A DNA stretch of 64,000 nt from Cladocopium goreaui (Eukaryota; Sar; Dinophyceae; Suessiales; Symbiodiniaceae). Positions 1-12,456 of this stretch are shown piece after piece. Position 1 is the stretch's first letter, and each line of letters starts with the position of its first letter. The notes beneath the pieces are model-generated. The model saw nothing but the letters and a program-made list of their open reading frames with translations. It did not search any database and had not been told where the DNA came from. The stretch covers positions 1-64,000 of the forward strand of contig CAMXCT020002078.1 of NCBI GenBank assembly GCA_947184155.2, in the 5' to 3' direction. Position numbers and translations under genes: made by a program.

Positions 1-570
1 TGGATGGATGGATGGATGGATAGATAGATAGATCGATGGATGGATGGATGGATGGATGGATAGATAGATCGATGGATGGATGGATGGATAGATAGATAAA
101 TAGATAGATCGATGGATGGATGGATGGATGGATAGATAGATAGATAGATCGATGGATGGATGGATGGATAGATAGATAGATCGATGGATGGATGGATGGA
201 TAGATAGATAGATAGATGGATGGATGGATGGTTGGATGGATGGATGGATAGATCGATGGATGGATGGATGGATGGATGGATAGATCGATGGATGGATGGA
301 TGGATGGATAGATAGATAGATAGATAGATCGATGGATGGATGGATGGATGGATAGATAGATAGATAGATCGATGGATGGATGGATGGATAGATAGATAGA
401 TCGATGGATGGATGGATGGATGGATAGATAGATAGATCGATGGATGGATGGATGGATGGATAGATAGATCGATGGATGGATGGATGGATGGATAGATAGA
501 TAGATCGATGGATGGATGGATGGATGGATAGATAGATAGATCGATGGATAGATAAATAGATAGATAGATG

Positions 571-602
<32 letters not shown>

Positions 603-603
603 C
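1..603. repeat. GATA/GGAT microsatellite array
   Basis: Uninterrupted tetranucleotide DNA made of GGAT runs alternating with GATA runs, often joined by GATCGATGG. There is a higher-order pattern of roughly 50-60 bp (four to six GGAT, three to five GATA, one GATC). No coding content. The complementary motif recurs at 9885-10290. Confidence 0.97.
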
Positions 604-628
604 ATATTATGTGTATACTTGTTTGAAG

Positions 629-3600
629 CCGCCATTTAGCCCACATGGTTCCGCCATTACAGAAATCGCCTCCAGGTTCCTCCAGACGCACACCCCTGGG
701 TTGTTCCACTTCACTGAGCCAATTGGAGGTGCTTCCCGTTGTGTTTTGGGAGTTGACCAATGGTTGAAAGGCAGGTAAAACCACCAGATGATATCCTGTT
801 GATGAAAAAATGGTTGGATTATTATGGTACGAATAAAATCATCAACAGCTAAAATGGTTGGATTATTTTTCGGTTGATAAACCTTTAGATGTTCAATGAG
901 GATTACGGATAGAAACCATATGAAAGCGATATGCGAAACCTTTTTTTTAATCCAGGGAGCGGGAACTCGCTGGCTTGGTGACGCGCTGGGTGAAATCCAA
1001 TCTAGCAATCTTCTGCCATCCTGGGGGGGACACTGGGAGTTGATACTGATTTCATTTGAGATGATCCCAATTCTTCCGATTCTTCCTATTCTTCCCATTC
1101 ATATGTGTACAGAAATTCTGGATGAATTTGATCATGACCTCACGTCGTTTTCTGTCACTGGAATGACGGACAATGTTTTGGGGGGAATCATCCCTAAATG
1201 GCTAGTGAATTAATGCGAATGATTAGAATTTAGCAATAGAAATTGCTGACCTTTTTCAGTTTGACATAGTCAAAACCGTGGATGGCCATCCAAATGTTCA
1301 CTTAAATTAGCAGTCAGCAACCATGGTCAGGCAATGACAAGTTTTCTTGATCTTCCACTAATCAATGGTTGCCGCACAGTTGTTTGTTTTTGATGATTTT
1401 TGTAGCTCAAAGATCTCAAAGAATCTCCAAGACATATCCAGTGGTTTGGAGGAGCTATCGGTATCCATGTTCCCCATTACCGATACGCAGGCCCGGAAAG
1501 GACTATATTGAACCTGGCGAAGGCTGGGTCCAAACACTTTTTTGAACATTTTTCGCTTTCCGGAAAGGCGCCTGCCCTTTGGGTTGGGAACTGGTTTTTG
1601 ATTCATGGCTGAAAATTGGCTTCATGTGCCTTCAGATTCAGGATGATTCTCCTGCTTTTGGATGCAAAGAAGAGGAGAGCATGAAAACCAGGAAGTATTT
1701 CCGATGGCCAGATGGCACCTCAGAGGTTCAGTTCAACGTATCCACGCCAAAATTGCGTGCACAGGTCGCTGTTTCACGTGACCTGGCAACTCCGCTCGTG
1801 TAACCAGAACGCTTCCAGGTAGTGAGATAGAAAGATAGGTGGAGGAAATCCTGCAGCAGTTGCTAACTCTTGGATAATCTTGGATACTATTACTATCTAT
1901 TACTACCATCTGGTTATCTAACATAGCCATGGAAAATCACCATGCTATTAATAGGTAAACCATCTATTTCTGTGGGGCATCTATACCATGGCGAACTGTT
2001 AAATAACCAGAGGGTATATATTAATATATTAATACTACTGTACTGGTATTTAATAATATTTAATACTACCATATGGCTTGTAACTATATTATATAATGGT
2101 ATTTAACATAGCCATGTAAATTGGATGATTTCAAGGGACTTTGCAAGCGTCCACAGTAGCTATCCATCGAAGAAGATGTCTCGCTGGACGGACTGATACT
2201 TTTGGCATGACTTGAAACCACCGAACACTGGCTCACCACATTGTTGGTTGAGGTTTAAAGCCTCGCCGAGAGGTTGGAATTCACTGCAGTGATTTGTGGT
2301 TGGAGATTGGAACTTGTGCTGTAGATCCTCTCTACGTACAAGAACAAAACAAGTACACCGCATTCCTTGTGATTTCTCAATGATAATTCTTCGATGGTGT
2401 CCATGTGTGGATTTCATGATAATTTCTATATGCGACCAACTTCTTTTCCCTGGAAAAAATATTTTGCTGATGGAATAATAACTTGGCTTGTGTGTTTTGG
2501 TCGCCTTTTTTTATTGGTTGAACATCAACATGCAGTTGTCTTATGACCAAGATCCCCTCAAATCGAGAGTTTGCCCCTTGAAACAGACCACCGCTTCGAG
2601 TGTCGCGGTATTCCATTTGTGAACTACTACACTGAATGGGAAACGGCCTATCATTGTTGTTTTTTCGCCCCATTCCAAGTTTTTTTTCTTGGTTTTTGGG
2701 GTGTCTTTGATGTTTGGATGTTTCTGGATGCAGCCAGTTGCATGTTTCTACCTGTTGGTTCAGAAAGGACTGGTTTACCCACGACGAAAGGCATCACGGA
2801 CTGGATGCTGGATGTTGAGTTTCGAAACTCCGTTAGGTTGGTGATACTCACCATGGGGTAGCAATTCCTGACGAAATAATATGGCTCAAGAATTCTTCTT
2901 TCATATAACAAGATAAATAATGATAGAACAAGAATCCTTCGAGGAGTCCGACTTGTTTTTTTGTTTCAACAAGATCGTGAGTTCTCAACACCTGGAGGTC
3001 TTGATTTCGGGTTTCATCGCTTTCCTCCAGCAATGTTGGAGAGAGTTTCACCGGCAGTTCTGGCAATGTTCATCTGCCGAGGAAGAGAGGTATCAAGTTT
3101 GCGGCCGCCAAATCAGTTCAAACAAATCTCTATATACAACTGATTGGTGTTTTGGAACATTTTTTATTTTTTCCATTCAGTTGGGAATAATCATCCCAAC
3201 TGACTTTCATATTTTTCAAAGGGATTGAAACCACCAACCAGACAAGCATGGTTTCTCCAAACAGTTTGCTCCGTGAATGCCCCATAATTGCAATCTTGAT
3301 GAGTTTGATGAAGATGATCAAGCATGAAATTTCAGGGTACCCATACAAATCCCCCAAAAACATGGGCACTGAAGTTCTTCGAAAGGCATGATTTGATACG
3401 GCAGAACGTTGCGTTTCACCAATGGTCAACCGTGAAATTTGCTGCGTGATGCGTAGAAAACGACACGAGAACGCGGGCACTCCTGAAGAGCAATGCCAAT
3501 CTAACATTGGAACACAATGTAAGATAATGCAAGTATAATTGCTATCAATGTAAACATTGATTGATATTACAGTGATTTCAATTTCATTACTCCCAATCGG

Positions 3601-4330
3601 GGTTTATATAAAAATGGAATGTTATGACTATTGCAAAGTCAGTATCTATCCAGGATTTTTCAAACCCCTCAGTTTATTAGTAGCGGCCGACCAATTTGAA
3701 CAGTAATGCGTCTCTATTTTATTCTATTTTTGTGGTAACCCGCCCAATATCCCAATAATAGTCAGTTTCTGTTAGCTTAATCCAGGGTTGGCATTAGTCT
3801 ACATATTGGTCAATTTTATCACTTTCCATTTTGTATCGTGTAATGTTATGCTTGAGTGATTGATAGTCCCATACTGTATTTCTCTGGAAATATCTCGAAT
3901 AGGCTTTGAAAAATCTCTGGGCAATAAAGTGCATGCCGTCTGGCAATGAAACGTGGCAATAGGCAATGTCCGATTTAGAGATGATTTTCCAAGCTAGAAA
4001 CCTCCATTATCAGAGATTTCCGAAATTGCCACGCCCCGCACATTGGATCGACAGGGATCCCAAGCACCAAGGGCCCCTGGCATCCAGTTATTGGACCTAG
4101 TGTGAGAAAAGCCATTTTTGCAGAAGCCCCCCTTTTTCGTGTGTTGCTGCTTGAGGCATCATTTTTTGGACGAAGAACCCCCCAGAGTTGGTTTCGGAGA
4201 CATCTCCAATTTCTGCCGTTCGTGGTTCGTAAAAGGTTGGTAACTGGTCCCAACCATTGGGGGAATCGGAGCCTAACATCCACGGCAGGTGAGTCCCCAC
4301 TGACAGTATGTCACACTGAGGTGTCTTAGG
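629..4330 (+). CDS. Gene A: multi-exon gene of unknown product (partial model)
   Basis: I do not recognise the product. Exons are short open stretches of balanced codon use between an AG acceptor and a donor. Best supported: 629-774 (ends AG before GTAAAA), 956-1038 (one-base entry completing the split codon), 1636-1764 (43 codons, phase 0 at both ends, includes [15 protein letters not shown]), 2160-2204 (GC donor), 2552-2607, 2734-2836 (includes [11 protein letters not shown]) and 2982-3089. Joins 629/956, 2552/2734 and 2734/2982 agree in phase. Exon-like pieces at 1406-1567, 3340-3507, 4013-4095 and 4135-4240 are open in more than one frame, so their reading is uncertain. Introns carry short inverted-repeat elements at 1904-2016 and 3140-3241. 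Start and end of the gene are not identified. It could be a decayed gene, since one exon-like segment has an in-frame TGA. Confidence 0.5.
1904..2016. mobile_element. MITE family 2, copy a
   Basis: A 113-bp element whose ends are inverted copies: TACCATCTGGTTA on the left and TAACCAGAGGGTA on the right. The interior shares AACATAGCCATGG and ATCACCAT with other copies. If TA is the target duplication, the element proper is C(A/C)(C/T)TCTGG...CCAGAGGG, as in Tc1/mariner-derived MITEs. No coding capacity. Confidence 0.7.
3140..3241. mobile_element. MITE family 1, copy a
   Basis: A 102-bp element from CTGATTGGTGTTTTGGAAC to ACCACCAACCAG. The ends are an imperfect terminal inverted repeat. The centre holds a smaller palindrome, TTGGGAATAATCATCCCAA. 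It is flanked by the direct repeat ACAA (3136-3139 and 3242-3245), which fits a 4-bp target-site duplication. Confidence 0.75.
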
Positions 4331-5577
4331 ACGACTGCCAGAGTGTGGGCCCAAAAGCACAGCATGGCTCCAGATGAAGGATTTTTTCAGCCTGGTGAAA
4401 GAAATCAGACAGCCAATATGGTCTGAAGGTCAAATATGATACTAGGAGAGTCATCCGAGTTATCCCAAACAGTAAGCCGTTAGTATGTGTGATTAAAACC
4501 TAGCTTGTTTCCTGGGACAACCTTATCAAGGACGTACAAAAACACAGTGGGGGACACCACTTGCAGTTCTGATTGGAACGGCCGGATCCATTAACCGTGG
4601 CGGATTTGACCCTCTAATCACTGACCGTTTGCAAAGTGCAAAAGCAACTTATCCAAATGATAGGTACATCATCGAACTATTTCTTGGCCATGGCTTCCAT
4701 AGCAAACTGTTAAATTACTGGAGGGTATATTATTTTGTAAGTCCGACGTGCCCAGGAATTTATGGTGGCATTTTTTTTATCTGATAGGTTTTGTTTGTAA
4801 TCGTTGTGCATAGAATACGTGCTGAAAATGGCTGATAAAAAAACATTGACCTTTGAACGTTCACTGATCCGGTTGATGAATTTGCACTGAAGAAGTCCAA
4901 GTGAACAGTTTGCAGTTTGCAACTATTGTAGTTAAAACCAGAAAAACACCAGCATTGCAATCCTATTTTTCAGGTGACTTCAGATCATGGCTGTGTTGGA
5001 CTGTTGGATCTTTTGCCTCGTGGGATGTTTGCACAAGAATCCATTTTTGCTGGTTGTTTGCAGTTGGAATATATTGATTAAAGTTGAATAGTTACATAGA
5101 TTACTCTCTAGTTTCAGAGAATGATACTCATGAAAATTCTCATGAATCTCTGAGTTATGTAGCCAATTCTTCCTTGTTTCTATGCTGATTCTTGTTGGTT
5201 GAAGCAATACTTGGCTGGGATATCTCCACATTTGAACTGGTATATTATTCATTGTAGTATTCATACCAATTTACTGGCTATATGACTATTATATAATATA
5301 TAAGTTCATGCCACACTATTCATGATGATTACCACATATATTATCACATTATTCATTAATTGCTCATTATTCATTACATTCATATCCCCTGACTGCTACC
5401 TATGTAGGTAGACAGACCATTTATATATGTGTGGGTATGGTCCTTGATTCCGAATTCGTTTCAAGATCTTCACGGAACCAATGAAGGACTTAATCGATAG
5501 TTGATGGTATACATCACGGCTTCCTTCAAATTCTGCCGTTTTTCCCGAGAGCGTCTGAGCGCAGGGTTCTTCCAATA
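4331..5577. other. Stretch with no recognisable gene
   Basis: AT-rich DNA with no exon I can support. It contains the right half of a MITE family 2 element ending at 4727 and a short AT microsatellite around 5280-5350. Beyond that I see nothing definite. Confidence 0.5.
4663..4727. mobile_element. MITE family 2, partial copy b
   Basis: Only the right part is recognisable: CCATGGCTTCCATAGC, then AACTGTTAAATTACTGGAGGGTA, whose last part is the family's right terminus. The left terminus is missing or too diverged to see. Confidence 0.5.
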
Positions 5578-5589
5578 GTGGGGGTCTGT

Positions 5590-6230
5590 ATCTCATCTTC
5601 TCATCTTCACACCTTCTCATCTTCACACCTTCTCATCTTCACACCTTCTTATTTTTTCACATCTGCTCATCATCACATCTTCTCTCACATCTTCTCTCAC
5701 ATCTGCTCATCTTCACATCTGCTCATCTTCACATCTTCTCTCACATCTGCTCATCTTCACATCTGCTCATCTTCACATCTGCTCATCTTCGCATCTTCTC
5801 TCTCATCTTCTCTCACATCTGCTCATCTTCACATCTGCTCATCTTCACATCTGCTCATCTGCTCATCTTCACATCTTCTCTCACATCTTCTCTCACATCT
5901 TCTCTCATCTGCTCATCTTCATATCTTCTCTCACATCTTCTCTCACATCTGCTCATCTTCACATCTGCTCTCACATCTGCTCTCACATCTGCTCTCACAT
6001 CTTCTCTCACATCTGCTCATCTTCACATCTGCTCATCTTCACATCTGCTCATCTTCACATCTTCTCTCACATCTTCTCTCACATCTGCTCATCTTCACAT
6101 CTGCTCATCTTCACATCTTCTCTCACATCTGCTCATCTTCACATCTGCTCATCTTCACACCTTCTCTCACATCTTCTCACCTTCACATCTTCTCTCCTTT
6201 CTCTCTCCTTTTTCTCTCTCTCGCCTTCTT
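5590..6230. repeat. 16-bp minisatellite, CATCTGCTCATCTTCA type
   Basis: About 640 bp of tandem units based on CATCTGCTCATCTTCA, mixed with TCTCACATCT variants and fading into CTCT-rich DNA at the right. It happens to be free of stops in one forward frame for 230 codons (Ser/His/Leu/Ile-rich), but composition and periodicity are those of satellite DNA, so I do not call a gene. Confidence 0.93.
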
Positions 6231-6285
6231 TATCTTTCTCTCTTTAGGCCGAGGGTGGTACCGGCGGTGAGTCACGAAACGTCAA

Positions 6286-6648
6286 CCCTTTCGCACGAAA
6301 TGAGGGTCGATCGGCAAAAACTGAGGTAAAATTGCGATTTTACTTGTGCTGGAGTAACCCTTTCGCACGAAATGAGGGTCGATCGGCAAAAACTGAGATA
6401 AAATTGCGATTTTACTTGTGCTGGAGTAACCCTTTCGCACGAAATGAGGGTCGATCGGCAAAAACTGAGGTAAAATTGCGAATTTGCGTGTGCTGGAGTA
6501 ACCCTTTCGCACGAAATGAGGGTCGATCGGCAAAAACTGAAGTAAAATTGCGAATTTTCGTGTGCTGGAGCAACTCTTTCGCACGAAATGAGGGTCGATC
6601 GGCAAAAACTGAGGTAAAATTGCGAATTTTCGTGTGCTGGAGCAACTC
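6286..6648 (+). repeat. 72-bp tandem repeat, five copies
   Basis: Units begin at 6286, 6358, 6430, 6502 and 6574, with an exact 72-bp period and few substitutions. The core is CCTTTCGCACGAAATGAGGG, then TCGATCGGCAAAAACTGAGG. Since 72 is divisible by three, each unit gives 24 codons, and forward and reverse frames stay open across the array. The array ends in CTGGAGTGCCCA. The same unit recurs at 23201-23352. Confidence 0.95.
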
Positions 6649-7085
6649 CTGGAGTGCCCAAAGTTGTTGTTTTGGCAACTTTGATCCATGAAGTTGCCAT
6701 ATTGATCTCCATGTTGAACACACGGCACATTTGTTGGGTTTTGTTGCTTCCCGACACATTTGAATGTGTCATAGGAATGATTTATATACTTGGCACCTGG
6801 ATTGGCAAGATTTCTCTTGCCTTGCCAGAGCGATTTGTGGGAAAAAAGAAAAGCATTCGGGTTCGTGGTTCAACCTTTCTTTTGTGTTTGTGTATATGCA
6901 TATAATATCTGGTATTTTGCAAAGGTCAGGATGGCGCATTTGATTTTGAGATGTTGTGGCAGGTAATTTTGTTTAAAGAAACAGCAGCAGGTAAATTCAC
7001 TTGCTCCTCGCCGGCCTTCGCTGGCCCCATGCTCCGCTACCAAGGCTACCAGCTGAGTTGCTGGTTTCAGCATGTGTAATTGCAG
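6649..7085. other. Spacer after the 72-bp array
   Basis: Begins GGAGTGCCCAAAGTTGTTGT, related to sequence on the other side of the second 72-bp array (around 23140-23200) but in inverted orientation. A GC-richer piece at 7005-7060 may be coding, but I cannot bound an exon. Nothing else is seen. Confidence 0.4.
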
Positions 7086-9680
7086 GCCTTACTTTGCAGA
7101 AAATGCACATGAAACACATGGCAGCTAAGTTGCATGATTTGAATGATGCATGGCCCACTGGACCTTTTGCTACTGCAATTTTTAAAGTGAACATGTTTTA
7201 TTTTTTTCTTTTTGGCATATGGGTGGGCGGGTGTGGCACATGCATGGCCGGCTTAGCGGCAGCTGCGTTGGGAGGTCCCAGGTGCCACCCCATGCCTTGC
7301 AGTTGAAGCATGTCGCAGTCTCACATGCTTGTTGAAAGCAGGTACCATGTCACCTTGAGCATGTGAGCTAACCATAGCCTTTTTTTGGGTCAGGGTGTTC
7401 AGTTGCAACACTTTGCAGCCATGGGTGGGAACAAGAAGGTGGTGAAGGTGAAAAAACCCCATTCGCGGCACCAGCGCGATATGAAGAAGTATTTGAAGAT
7501 GAAACAGAGAGAACCTGAGGGGCCTTCAAGGAGGTGTCCCTTCAACCCTTCTTCTGACCTTCCCGATGTCTTGAAAACTGTGTTTCTTGGTATAGATAGT
7601 TTTGGATTGGCGGTGGATAGTTACATATCTACATTGGCCAAACAATTTTCGGAAAACAGGAAAACATCTTGTCAGGTAGATGGATAAACAAACCATTTTG
7701 TTTTAAACATTTACTTAGGAAGAAGTGCAACAGGTTGACTATTGATGTGCGTCGGCATATGGACATACATTGTAATTATAAAGAAACCCCAAACAGTAGA
7801 AACACATGTTTTATCAGTTCCTTTCTTTTTGGTTCATCATACATGTCCAACTGAGGATGACTTTGCTCATGTTCGGAGGGGCACCTTATTCAGTTCTGTC
7901 GATCGTGGACATGGTGATGCGTCACATGTCAAAGCCGGAAATTGCACCTCATCTGCATTAACAACCCTGCGCTGCTCTTGCTGTGCCCCCACTTGTTTTG
8001 GTCCTTCACGTGGTAACATCCCAGGGTCTGATGGCGGTCGAGAAATTTGCTGGAGTGAAGCGAATCCACACTGCCTTCAAGACTCTTGGCATTGCAGTGC
8101 ATGTTTTCTTTAGGGAGGTTAAGAAATGGGTTTCAATATCTGAAGGGCCTTGGATGTATTTTCCAAGTGCATCCATAAATGGGCATGGGTCCAAGTTGTT
8201 GATCTTATACATATACATTCACACCCAAACCTGGGTGGTGTTTAAATAACAAATAATTGAATGATTTTAACTTGTAAATAGGTCCATAGCTATCCCGTGT
8301 CTGACCCATTCCCACATCTGTTGAAATGTGTCTATCGCTCCACTCCCTGCAAAGGAATCGTGGCCATGCAAGCGCCAGCTATGAGATCAACGACGATCCA
8401 GTGTTCCAGGATTACAACAGTGGCCTGGGATTTGCATACTGCTTGGCCCTGACCATTCGGTTGTTCAAAAAAGTTGCTTGTCGTTTGACAAGTTGGATTT
8501 GAATGTTCAAAGGTTTGCCATACTTTGACAACATGATAAAGCAAAGGTTTGCCATTCTTTGACAGCAAGAAAAAACAAAGGTTTGCCATTGTTTGACAAC
8601 ATGATAAAACAAAGGTTTGCCATTCTTTGACAACATGATAAAACATGGTTGTGTGATAGTCAACTTGCACCACATGTTGGATCGAATGATCACATCACTT
8701 TGATCCCGAGGTTGGGCTCAATTTCGAAGCACCAGTTTGCTCGACGTGGGTATGGCTATCTCGGGGCAACTTGCTTGAAACAGTTTGGATTTTGCGGTTG
8801 CAAAGGAAAAATTATGGCACATGATTTCATTCCAAAAGGTTTCCAGTCGCACATGAATGCCGAGACCAACCCATCTATCTCGCCTCTAGGTTCTACCAAA
8901 CGAAGCTCAGCTTCTCCATTAGGAGATACATCAGTGCCCTGTGTGTGGGAAGCGAGCCTTGGCCAGCTGCGTGGTACAGGGTGGCAACTCTCATTCGGGG
9001 TGTTGGATCTCTCTTAGGATTGCTCAAGTCACATATTAGTTTGTATAAGGATCTGTCAATTTCCTCGGGGTTCCATCATAGTATCCAAGGTAAACAGGTA
9101 AGCTGTAGCTGTAGCTGCTTCCTGAATGGTCGCATGCAAAGAAGCATTTTGGGTCAGACTATCAGGGGTCTTGCCTCTAGTTGAGATGGGCTCAGCCGAA
9201 GAACGCATGGCAGTGGAGCTCAATGAGCTTGGGATCAAGATCTACAACAACATGCCTGCTGACCTTCAGGACCTGCAAACAACTGATCAAATCTTATCAA
9301 CAAAGTTCAACAAATATGGCAGTCAGATCGTTCCTGTTGTTCACATTTTGGGGAACATTTTCATGACAGGACAAGGTGTTAACTCCATATGGTGAAGAGC
9401 AGAAGTGCCGTTTGCTTGGCATTACCCGCTTTGGAACTGGAGGATTCGAAAATGATCTGCTACTTGGCTTGGAGCTGTCTCTCCACTCTCCACTTAAGTT
9501 CTTTGAAAATGGCACACATGAGATTATGTGCTTTACAGTGCAACCATCTTAGGCTGATCAACGAATGGTTCCTGGAGGCCCTTCTTGGGCACCCGGACTT
9601 CCAAGTACGGCTTCCATCGAAAACGGAGTGCACAGTCATCCTGGAATCGGTGAATGCAGCTTCCAAGGCTCACACATTCA
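7086..9680 (+). CDS. Gene B: multi-exon gene or gene remnant, product unknown
   Basis: I do not recognise the product. Exons with good boundaries are 7086-7186 (ends AAA before GTGAAC), 7394-7675 (94 codons, phase 0 at both ends, basic start with KKVVKVKKPHSRHQRDMKKY), 8736 to about 8848 (includes GYGYLGATCLKQFGFCGC), 8890-9089 (includes EPWPAAWYRVATLIRGVG, ends before GTAAAC) and 9181-9375 (about 64 codons, includes NNMPADLQDLQTTD). The 7086/7394 and 8890/9181 joins agree in phase. The region 7854-8110 holds good coding stretches separated by an in-frame TAA, and 9376-9680 continues in shifted frames, so part of this may be a pseudogene. A four-copy 34-bp repeat lies inside it. It may be continuous with the exons that start at 10637. 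Confidence 0.45.
8508..8643. repeat. 34-bp tandem repeat, four copies
   Basis: Units start at 8508, 8542, 8576 and 8610. The core is CAAAGGTTTGCCATTCTTTG followed by ACAACATGATAAAA. It lies between exons of gene B. Confidence 0.9.
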
Positions 9681-9704
9681 ACCAACCAAATCCTACATAA
9701 ACAC

Positions 9705-9835
9705 ACGCACATATATATATATATATATCATATATATATATCATATATATATATTATATATATATCATATATATATATTATATATATATCATATATATAT
9801 ATATATATTATATATATGTGATATTTTATACATAC
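9705..9835. repeat. AT microsatellite
   Basis: (AT)n and ATATATC interruptions over about 130 bp, directly after the last exon-like sequence of gene B. Confidence 0.95.
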
Positions 9836-9884
9836 AGTTTTTGTACATATGAAAATAATTGAATATACCCCTATCCATCTACTT

Positions 9885-10290
9885 ACCTGTACTTGTATCC
9901 ATCCATATCTCAAACTGGATTTCTGTACCTATCCATTTCTGCCTATTTTGAATCTATCTATGTATCTTTGCATCTGCTGCTATCTGTATCTATTGATGTT
10001 ATATGTCTATATCTAAAATTTTATCTATACCTATACCTCTACCTCTATCTATCCATCTATCCATCCATCCATCCATGCATCCATTTGCCCATCTATCCAT
10101 CCATCCATCTATCTGTCTTTCTATCTATCTATCTATCCATCTATCCATCCATCTATCCATCCTCCCATTCTTCCATCCTTCCATCTATCCACCTCTCCAT
10201 CTATCATCATCTGTCCATCTGTTCATCTATCCATCTCATTGTCTATCCATCTATCCACCCATCGATCCGTCCATCCATCGAGCGATCTGT
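9885..10290. repeat. CATC/CTAT microsatellite
   Basis: Degenerate (CCAT)(CTAT) repeats, the reverse-complement type of the array at 1-603. Open forward frames across it are a by-product of the repeat. Confidence 0.95.
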
Positions 10291-10636
10291 CTGCCTATAA
10301 ACCAGTTCATACCTGTAGCTAGCTACCTTCCAGTGATTTTCAATCTATGGGACTATGAGTGATTTTATTCCTTTGGATCTGTTTGGATCTATATCGATGT
10401 GTTTCTTGCACACCTTTTATGCATGTTGCGCACTGTTCCCCCATGTTCTTGCTTGGACTGTATTTGGTTAAACCTTGGCAGAACTTGGCCATTCGACCTG
10501 GCCCTTTGACAGAGCCTTGTCTGAGTGAAGCCTCCAAAAAATATATCTGACAACAATGCTTTAAAGGTATGGGATGGTCAAGTCGGTAAGTAAACATGTA
10601 TACATATCTGGAAGGGCTCAAGCCATGTCAACTCAG

Positions 10637-12356
10637 GATGTTGACACGGAGATCGGGGCTCTCACCTACATCATGCGTAAGCTATGGGGTGGCTTGAGGA
10701 GCCTGTGGAGAAATTCACCTTCTGCATCCAATGACGAGAGAATCCAGGCCTTGAAGTCTTTCATGCGTCGCAATGATGAGGACAGTCCCCTGCACCACAG
10801 GGCAGATAGCCATGCAGTGTTCAGTTTAACCTATCTACAAGTCTACAACCAGTCTTGGGAACACGCAAGTTTCCAACCCTGTAGGATTCTCAAGACCCTG
10901 ATGGAGATTCTCAACCGCCCCCTGAATCTCTGGAAGCTACTTTGTCAAAAGATCCTTCTGAACTTGATATGAAAGAAATTTTTGAAGAAGCCCTTGCGGA
11001 ACTCACTGAGGAGCTTAAATCGGGCTCTCTTGCGGCTGAATTTCCATGTAGCTCGGGTGCGAGCTCCAGCGCTACAGACAAAGTGGGGGAACCAGAAACT
11101 TCCAAGAAGAAGAAGAAGAACCCGTGTGATGAACCGGTTCATATGCATGTTCAGCTTAGCGAACAGCTCGTGCAGGATTTCTTCGACAAGTGCAAAAGGA
11201 ACCGTGGTTCTAAAGATCCCGAACTGACTGAGGAAGATGATGATAGCACCCAGGTGTTGGGAGAGTCACCTGTCCGACCTGTCCAGCCTGTTCAACCTGT
11301 TGGGGGTGATGATGTGAACATTGAATCAGAACATGATGCGGGTTCCTCTCCTACGTCCGAGTCTGAGTCTGTGAAGTCCGACCAGCCCAGCCCCTACAAG
11401 AATGACATTTGGGGAAATTCCAATGAGAAACCTGCATCTGACCATGAGTCTGACTCTGATGGAGGGATCGAATCTGTTGCCCCTTGGCCCCATGGTGAAG
11501 AAGGTGAACAAAGTGAATCTGAGACTTCCAACTCCGATTCAGAAGTGGAATGCGGTGATGTGAGCGCAGCTGTATCTTGGCTTACATTTATCATATCATT
11601 TGAGTTCCAAAGAAACCCTGAAGGTTAATGATCAGAAACTTGTGACAAAAGTGTGTTCAAGAACCTTCCATGTAAATCCATTTCGCTGAAGCCTAGGTCG
11701 ACTCCATTATGAAGCAGGATTTGGATGTGTCCTCTGAGCTTGGGAAACACCAGGATACCCACAAGGAGCTTTGCCCTTCCAAACCGGATGGCTACGATGA
11801 AGCTGCCCAACAGATCGAGTGCGAGCCTCCACAGGCAGTCCCCGTCGAACGCGAGGAAGGCCAGGCACCATTCACACAAGTCCTGCATAGCACAGCCATG
11901 TTTGTGTTTTCAGCATGCAATGGTAACATTGGCACACCCAGGCAAAAAAAGGAAAGAACCATCGTCCAAGTCAAAGACCTCGAAATCTAAGAAGCCAAAG
12001 AAGGCCAAAAAGCAGTCAAAGTTCGACATGGATGCAGGATCGGAACCAGAAGGAGAATGGTTGATCAAAACACGGTGACACTACAATTGTGTTTACAAGA
12101 TATTTCAACAATGGATGCATTTTACCTGAAGCGAGTGTGTTTGAAAGGTTTCAGATTGCTTAAGAAAGATGAATGTGTTGTCACGAAAGGAGCTTTCTTT
12201 TGGATCAGCAAGAAGGACATCATGGATTCTGTTGATCCTTGCTACCATGATGCTCTGCGAAAATTGCCTGCTTTCTTGTGGCCCCAGAGTACCGAGCATG
12301 GAAAGCACAGCTACACGGTGCCCCTTGGCTTTCCCATTCAGTCCTTGTCGATGAAA
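10637..12356 (+). CDS. Gene D: multi-exon gene for an acidic, serine-rich protein
   Basis: Product not recognised. Exons: 10637-10816 (60 codons), 10885-11559 (225 codons), 11697-11879 (61 codons), about 11948-12080 (lysine-rich, includes SKSKTSKSKKPKKAKKQSKF) and about 12092-12356 (includes GAFFWISKKDIMDSVD). The first three join in phase 0 with AG|G acceptors. The intron 10817-10884 is only 68 bp. The 225-codon exon is acidic and serine-rich and has a run of about five lysines; the next part is a basic, nuclear-targeting-like stretch. That mix suggests a nuclear or nucleolar protein, but no domain is visible. The start is not found, and it may continue gene B. The boundary before the lysine-rich exon needs a GC donor. 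Confidence 0.55.
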
Positions 12357-12456
12357 GTGCAGCCAGCAATGTGGGGGTCACAGATTTGACAAGCGCCATG
12401 TAGTTCTACACAGCTGCCTGCAAACCTGTGACCCCCTGAAATCCTGCAGCTCAGGC

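Noticed and set aside
5578-6270. 230-codon forward frame rich in Ser, His, Leu
   Set aside because: It is the translation of a 16-bp minisatellite with no nonrepetitive part.
6286-6648. CRISPR-like array
   Set aside because: Units are directly tandem with no variable spacers, in a eukaryotic genome.
6272-6772. Minus-strand frames across the 72-bp repeat as a repeat protein
   Set aside because: Both strands stay open because the unit lacks stops; no evidence favours any frame.
8926-9040. Zinc-finger-like reading CPVCGKRALASC
   Set aside because: Another frame of the same stretch is longer, phase-matched to the next exon and ends at a good donor, so this one is probably a shadow.
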